Positions 59,264 to 64,000 of a stretch of DNA of 64,000 nt are shown one piece after another. Position 1 is the stretch's first letter, and the number at the start of each line of letters is the position of its first letter. The position numbers and the translations under genes were made by a program. The notes under the pieces are model-generated. The model worked only from the letters and a program-made list of their open reading frames with translations. It did no database searches and was not told the DNA's origin. The stretch covers positions 2,889,001 to 2,953,000 of the forward strand of contig NZ_JAHSTX010000001.1 in the NCBI RefSeq assembly GCF_019145375.1, read 5' to 3'. Source of the stretch: Pseudomonas triticicola (lineage in GTDB: Bacteria > Pseudomonadota > Gammaproteobacteria > Pseudomonadales > Pseudomonadaceae).

Positions 59264-61146
59264 TTATCGTTCTCAATTTCAAGTATAGACACCAGGAACT
59301 TTTGCAAATCTTCCAGTTGGCCTTTCTCTGTTCTGAACTCAACTGAGTCAGCAGGAAGTGAAAGAACCAACTCCTCTTGCGCATCAATCACTGGGATTAA
59401 TTTGCTTTTTTTAATTACCCCTTGTGAGCACTCGGTGCATACCACGACTGAGCCATGCGCTTTCTCTTTGCACGCTGACGTAGTCGTGCAACCACCTAGT
59501 ATGGTTTCAGAGTAAGCCATCAACCCATTTTTTACCGCATATGCAGTTTCCTCGTAGACAAGTCGTATGTTACCCCCCAGAGCAGGCTTAATGTTTTTTT
59601 CAATATATTTACCTCTTGGCCCGTAAAGCTTTTCAGTAGAAAATAAAACGTCTTGAACATACAAACAAGCGTCCATCGATAAGCTTACATCATCATATAT
59701 CAAACGGATATGATCCGGCTCTCCACCAAACTCCACACGCGCACTTCCCGCCTCCCCATAAGCAATAGATGTTGACATTTTGAAATGATGAAACTGTCTT
59801 TTAAGCGCAGGAAACCCGGCTAATCCAGAAGCTGTACCATAAATTCCGAATGATCGTCGAAATTGGTGTGTCGTAAGGTTCCATGGTTCCCCAACAATTA
59901 ACTTCGGATGAGCATCGGTTTCACCAAGCGGCAGCAAATACTTTAAATCAAGATAATCTGCCTCCTCAAATACTACAGGCAACAGATATTTATCTACGTT
60001 ACATGGGATCAAACTCTTGGACACTTGAGGAAAAGGGCCTCCAGGAGCCTTACTTGAAAGAGGCGAAAACGTTGTAGAAATAAACAACAAAGCATCCACG
60101 GACGTTTTAGACCCATATGTTTTATAGATGATTCTCGACAAAATTCTAGCAGCCTTTACAGCTTTAACACCAAGATTCGATGTCACCCAAGTTACGGGTG
60201 TAGAGACATCCTTTTTCTTTGCAGGAAGGCCTGTTATGGTACGAATTTCCAAATCGCGAATATATATTCTCCCAAGGCACCCATACCGGAGTTCCAAGGC
60301 TTCAGAATGACGAGCAGCAGAAAAGATTTGGATTAAACATTTTGCCGAATATTGCACTAATGTCAGGAAAAGAGAGAACCCCGAGATTTGGTTAATTTTA
60401 AATAGCTGCTGAATCTTCTCAAGATTGTTGTCTAACACGGCCTCATCAAATGTCAAATCTAACGCACCATTCGCACCAGCTAATATTTCTTGTCTTTCCT
60501 TGCAGCGCGCATAAAACTTGCTCGCTCCCACACGACAAGCAAACCTTGATATATCTCTGCAATTATGAAGAAATAAATCCAAGATCTCCTCAAATTGGAA
60601 AGTTTTAATGCTCAAAATTCGGGGTGGTATTGCCAATGTCTGAGCTTTCTCAAAATTTGTCACAAGATCACGGATAAATGGGATCAACTCATATGGAAGA
60701 TCCAGCTTCAGCTCCTCATGCATCCGAATCAAAAGCCCACTTAAATTTTGAGCCGAGGCTCCTGGTGCGGTTTTTGCGAAGCTAATGAGATGGTGGGGCG
60801 TAGTTAACATCGTGTGAAATGGGATGTCGTTGTCCGCACAATAACCTCCCATCTTTTTAACTAACTTATAATAAGATTTCACAGTGCCAAATCTGATCGA
60901 TTCACCCTTGTGCTTTCCCTCCACTATAATTTTTAGCACATCCCTTGCTAGTTTAGTGCTATCAACATAAAAACGATCCCTCGCTTGAAACAATCTGCCT
61001 ACATGTAAATTTACATTTTCGCTGAGTCTTGTTCTAAGGTGCTCCATGCGCCAGATATCATCGTCTTTGAAGGACAGCGGGGCACCCTCTTCGTTATATG
61101 AAACCACGTCTCCATCTTCCCTCTCGGGAGAAAATACAACCTGCAT
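59260..61146 (-). CDS. ginC: GinC-like tyrosine recombinase
   Basis: 628 residues. Catalytic motifs: Arg in SAARHSEALELRYG (near 280), HxxR in TTHQFRRSFGIY, and a late His-Tyr pair in RQFHHFKMSTSIAYGEAG. A C-terminal Cys cluster follows (GGCTTTSACKEK and VVCTECSQGV), possibly a zinc knuckle. Long N-terminal domain with little recognisable similarity. It starts 9 nt after the ginB stop and overlaps ginD by 4 bp. Confidence 0.82.
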   Translation of the reverse strand: MQVVFSPEREDGDVVSYNEEGAPLSFKDDDIWRMEHLRTRLSENVNLHVGRLFQARDRFYVDSTKLARDVLKIIVEGKHKGESIRFGTVKSYYKLVKKMGGYCADNDIPFHTMLTTPHHLISFAKTAPGASAQNLSGLLIRMHEELKLDLPYELIPFIRDLVTNFEKAQTLAIPPRILSIKTFQFEEILDLFLHNCRDISRFACRVGASKFYARCKERQEILAGANGALDLTFDEAVLDNNLEKIQQLFKINQISGFSLFLTLVQYSAKCLIQIFSAARHSEALELRYGCLGRIYIRDLEIRTITGLPAKKKDVSTPVTWVTSNLGVKAVKAARILSRIIYKTYGSKTSVDALLFISTTFSPLSSKAPGGPFPQVSKSLIPCNVDKYLLPVVFEEADYLDLKYLLPLGETDAHPKLIVGEPWNLTTHQFRRSFGIYGTASGLAGFPALKRQFHHFKMSTSIAYGEAGSARVEFGGEPDHIRLIYDDVSLSMDACLYVQDVLFSTEKLYGPRGKYIEKNIKPALGGNIRLVYEETAYAVKNGLMAYSETILGGCTTTSACKEKAHGSVVVCTECSQGVIKKSKLIPVIDAQEELVLSLPADSVEFRTEKGQLEDLQKFLVSILEIENDK

Positions 61147-61155
61147 ATCAAAATC

Positions 61156-63075
61156 TCATACTAGGTCAAGTTTAGATAGTAGATGAAGCTTACTCTGCCA
61201 GTAGGAATCAAGCGCTTGAAACTCATCGATTTCGCATTCAACTTTCCGAACAAGAGCATTAATTTCTGGCGAAATGTTTTTGATCGCCTCTAAAAAATCA
61301 TCTAGTCGCTGAAGTGTTAATCCTCCAGTACTCTCGAAAGCGTTTCCAGACCTAGACAGGGGCATGATTTTATTTAGAAAGTACTTCATACTCACCAGCT
61401 TTCGAATATCGGCTTCAATCGCATGCGTGAGGAAATTCTCACAAAACAAGCACCCTAAAAAGTTCCTACAGTCAGGAGCAATAGTATTAATCACTTTTAT
61501 GAGCTGTGGACTACCGGGTTCTCCACATACACCCGCTGGCGTTAGCACAGCATTAGATCTGCCTTCGAGCGTAAGCCCTTGATCATAAGCTTTTATGAAA
61601 CGTGAAATTTCCAGAATGGACTCTTCACACGCCTGCTCCATGTAATTTGAAATAGCAGTCGTCTCGGTATGTTGAAGAGCGTCGACAGCAATCTTAAAAC
61701 TAGCAAGCTTACTCACATTATCAAATTTATACTTTCGCCACTGACGAAACGAAATAGATTTAATCTTAGGATAAAAGTATGAGCGAACTTTTCTATAGTA
61801 TTCTAAAATGGAATTATCAATTAAAGGTTCACCAATGCACAATCCGTTGGAATCCATCGCAACGAATAAGTATTTATAATTACTCCCATTGCAGATTTCT
61901 TTTCTCAACTTTATAAAACGCTTGAACTCTTTAAGATGAACCACAGTGATATTGAACGTAACCACCTTATTGCCCGCCCTAGCTTTCAAACCTCGAAAGC
62001 CGACTTCAATTCTTTCACCTATAAAATCCTCATCAGCCCACTCTGCTTGGAATTCAAGATCGCGTAAAATGGACTCATTCATTCCAGTATTTGCGATAAA
62101 CATAGTTAAATATGCGAACTGAGCCAAATTCATAAGACGGCGACGGGATATGCATTGAAGATCCGCATTGCACTCTTCAATAAGATCAATGGCTTCTTGG
62201 TAATGACAACGAAGAGCATACTTTTTCTTAGATACATCAACAGAACCGAGTGGATACTTTTCCATCATCTCATCGACTCTGTTGACTCTTCCAACTTTAT
62301 AATTCCAAAGAATATTTCTCTCCAGCGTCGGCTTGCCAGTACGTAATAATTCGTCGGTAGCACAAAACTGTCTTATTGGAAAAAGCCAGACCTCTTCTTT
62401 GGGCAATTTTAAGCTCATGGGATATTGCCCAGGTTTTTTTATGAGATCATACAATCCCGAGAAAATCATGAATGCTAGGGTCAACGACTCCTCAACCAAC
62501 GCCTCCTCTGGAGAAATGGTCGCAGACTTTTTAGCTTTCGCGATGTCTCCTTGTAGTTTTTCAACCGGATATTTTCTATAGTTGAGACCACTACAAAATG
62601 CATCCATTATGTTTGAGGCGGAACTTAGTCTGGAGTCGATACTTTCGTAATGCGACCCATCGGGATGACGTAATCCGTGCACATAAGTACGAAATTTCGC
62701 ATAAGTCTCGTTCAGGAATTCTGGTGACTTGAAGGCGTTACTCTCCAACTCATCGAATTTTTCTACCATACTAATGAGCTCTCGACACTCTCTGACGAAT
62801 GTTTTCTCGCTGAGACCAGAAAGATACCGCTCAGTATTGTTCTTTAGCCAATATGAAATCGCTAATCCGCGTTCGACCTCGAAGGTCGTATCATCCACCT
62901 CACGTTGAGCCTTACCGGATTTTTTTTCGCGTTTGGAGTAGGTCAATGCTCCCAAATCGAGCGCCTTCTTATCTGCGATCATCACTGTTTGGGATATAGA
63001 GCAACTATTTAAAAGTGTATAAACATTATCTACACAAAAATCCTTTAATGTTAGACATACCACTTCACGCCCCAT
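61156..63075 (-). CDS. ginB: GinB-like tyrosine recombinase
   Basis: 639 residues. C-terminal catalytic signatures are visible: SFRQWRKYKFDNVSKLASFK, LQHTETTAISNYMEQA (His and the nucleophile Tyr) and, after it, NFLGCLFCENFLTHAIEADI, a Cys/His motif seen also in Tn554-like TnpB-type recombinases. The first Arg is likely within LAQFAYLTMFIANTGMNES, but the Arg itself is not obvious; the canonical residue may be degenerate. Starts 9 nt after the ginA stop. Confidence 0.8.
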   Translation of the reverse strand: MGREVVCLTLKDFCVDNVYTLLNSCSISQTVMIADKKALDLGALTYSKREKKSGKAQREVDDTTFEVERGLAISYWLKNNTERYLSGLSEKTFVRECRELISMVEKFDELESNAFKSPEFLNETYAKFRTYVHGLRHPDGSHYESIDSRLSSASNIMDAFCSGLNYRKYPVEKLQGDIAKAKKSATISPEEALVEESLTLAFMIFSGLYDLIKKPGQYPMSLKLPKEEVWLFPIRQFCATDELLRTGKPTLERNILWNYKVGRVNRVDEMMEKYPLGSVDVSKKKYALRCHYQEAIDLIEECNADLQCISRRRLMNLAQFAYLTMFIANTGMNESILRDLEFQAEWADEDFIGERIEVGFRGLKARAGNKVVTFNITVVHLKEFKRFIKLRKEICNGSNYKYLFVAMDSNGLCIGEPLIDNSILEYYRKVRSYFYPKIKSISFRQWRKYKFDNVSKLASFKIAVDALQHTETTAISNYMEQACEESILEISRFIKAYDQGLTLEGRSNAVLTPAGVCGEPGSPQLIKVINTIAPDCRNFLGCLFCENFLTHAIEADIRKLVSMKYFLNKIMPLSRSGNAFESTGGLTLQRLDDFLEAIKNISPEINALVRKVECEIDEFQALDSYWQSKLHLLSKLDLV

Positions 63076-63084
63076 TAGCAGACC

Positions 63085-64000
63085 CTACTCTTTTCCATAC
63101 ATGATTGACTCAACATGCTTTTCATATGTTACTTGGGCGTCATACGCTGCGCCGGCGTCTTCATAATGTTTAAAATAGTTCATAGTTGTCTCCAACCTAC
63201 TGTGACACATTCGTCTTTTTACGTAGTTCAGTGCAGATGACAGGGTTCGCTCACCATCATTAACCTGCTCCATTAATTCATTCAAGAGCCCCATACCAAA
63301 TGTGGCACGTAAATCATGAAAGGAGAAATCGATTGTTTTCCCTTCAGCCTCTAAAATTTTAGATTTCAGACCCATAAGATACGTCCTTACCGATCCGCCA
63401 TTAATCGCCTCAGGGGTGGTAGCATAGTTAGGATCTAACCTAGATATATAATAGGGCTTCGCAGATGTCGTTAGAAACACGTAACTTTGTTTGTTACTCT
63501 CATAGCCGCTTCTAGACAGTCGATCTAAATATCTTTTAGATCGCACATAGACACCTAGCCTTTTATGAAGCCACAAGGGAATAAAGATCGTTATTGATTT
63601 GTTTTTTTTAGTATCGATTAGGGAACCGCCTCCGCACTTAGTAGGAATTAATCGTGTGCTTTCGTACTCTCTTACGCATATATCACCTACTCTCATCGTC
63701 AAAATTGTTTGAATTCGTGCGCCACTAGTCAATGCGATAGCAAAAATCAGCATCATCTCTACATTGCCGTTATTGGCAAGTGCGCGCAACACAGACTCAA
63801 CCTCATGCGGAAGTAAAGGACGAAGTTTTCCCCCATCATTAATTGTGCCTAGGTCAACAGAACCCGCATGCTTGATTCGCAAATCATCTGTGATAATTTC
63901 TTTCCAAACCGTGTTCCCCCCGTCATCTAAATAACTTACATGGCGGATTTGGTCGATCCAGGTCGGAAATTGCGGGCGAAAGTCTGGATCATTTTTTTTC
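63085..64000 (-). CDS. ginA: GinA-like tyrosine recombinase, N terminus beyond the window
   Basis: At least 304 residues are visible; the frame stays open to the window edge (KKNDPDFRPQFPTWIDQIRH upstream of the first Met-like codon), so the start is outside. Catalytic residues: Arg in LTSGARIQTILTMRVG, HxxR in FSFHDLRATFGMG, and His plus nucleophile Tyr in MCHSRLETTMNYFKHY. It is a phage-integrase-like enzyme and probably the first gene of the operon. Low GC as for ginB-D. Confidence 0.82.
   Translation of the reverse strand, partial: KKNDPDFRPQFPTWIDQIRHVSYLDDGGNTVWKEIITDDLRIKHAGSVDLGTINDGGKLRPLLPHEVESVLRALANNGNVEMMLIFAIALTSGARIQTILTMRVGDICVREYESTRLIPTKCGGGSLIDTKKNKSITIFIPLWLHKRLGVYVRSKRYLDRLSRSGYESNKQSYVFLTTSAKPYYISRLDPNYATTPEAINGGSVRTYLMGLKSKILEAEGKTIDFSFHDLRATFGMGLLNELMEQVNDGERTLSSALNYVKRRMCHSRLETTMNYFKHYEDAGAAYDAQVTYEKHVESIMYGKE

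Noticed and set aside
1..64000. CRISPR array
   Set aside because: The regular repeats found are REP palindromes or adhesin repeats; no short direct repeats with unique spacers and no cas genes are present.
58865..64000. RIT element, or a plain Tn554-type transposon
   Set aside because: RIT elements carry three recombinases of similar size and no fourth gene. Tn554 has two recombinases plus TnpC. Three recombinases plus a small protein fits ginABCD better.

Overview
The window is a GC-rich gammaproteobacterial chromosome segment. It almost certainly comes from the Pseudomonas fluorescens group. The evidence is gene content and order matching Pseudomonas blocks (a cpx-like two-component locus, plpD/fimV-like/marR/recQ, the gbu guanidinobutyrate cluster), a LapA/MapA-type biofilm adhesin with its own type I exporter, and about ten copies of the Pseudomonas REP palindrome with core GAGCCTGCTCGCGAA. 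All names are from reading motifs and context; no database search was run.

Layout. 1-3.0 kb: leftward PHP phosphoesterase, yciO and scpA (cut by the window edge), divergent from yciB-yciI. 3.3-6.6 kb: a coiled-coil membrane protein, cpxR, a Spy/CpxP-like periplasmic protein with a CpxR box upstream, and the sensor kinase. 6.8-13.4 kb: nitroreductase, TrkH, an AraC regulator, a Mpo1-like/HD-oxygenase-like pair, an LpxH-like phosphoesterase, an EamA transporter and a SelW-like protein. 13.5-22 kb: plpD, a FimV-like protein, a MarR regulator with a SlyA-type operator, recQ, a YecA-family protein and ybaN. 22.1-24.2 kb: a lower-GC two-gene module, an SMC-like ATPase plus an HNH nuclease, that looks like a Septu (PtuA-PtuB) anti-phage system.

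24.6-38.0 kb: a giant RTX adhesin (about 2620 residues, regular 245-residue repeats, LapG-type TAAG site, vWA domain) divergent from TolC-, ABC- and HlyD-type exporter genes; best read as mapA with mapE, mapB and mapC. 38.2-44.5 kb: a DTW protein, gbuR and the gbuA cluster with an NTF2-like protein and two transporters. 44.6-57.6 kb: mostly ordinary core genes, including cvfB, a DEAD-box helicase and an MscS channel, plus two conserved-looking microproteins.

57.6-64.0 kb: the chromosome gives way to AT-rich DNA. A roughly 1.3 kb stretch without a convincing gene holds an orphan terminator, inverted repeats and a decayed ORF. It is followed by four tightly coupled leftward genes: three different tyrosine recombinases and a small coiled-coil protein. 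This is the ginABCD architecture of GInt genomic islands. It is the most unusual part of the window, because almost no cargo lies between ginD and the core genome.
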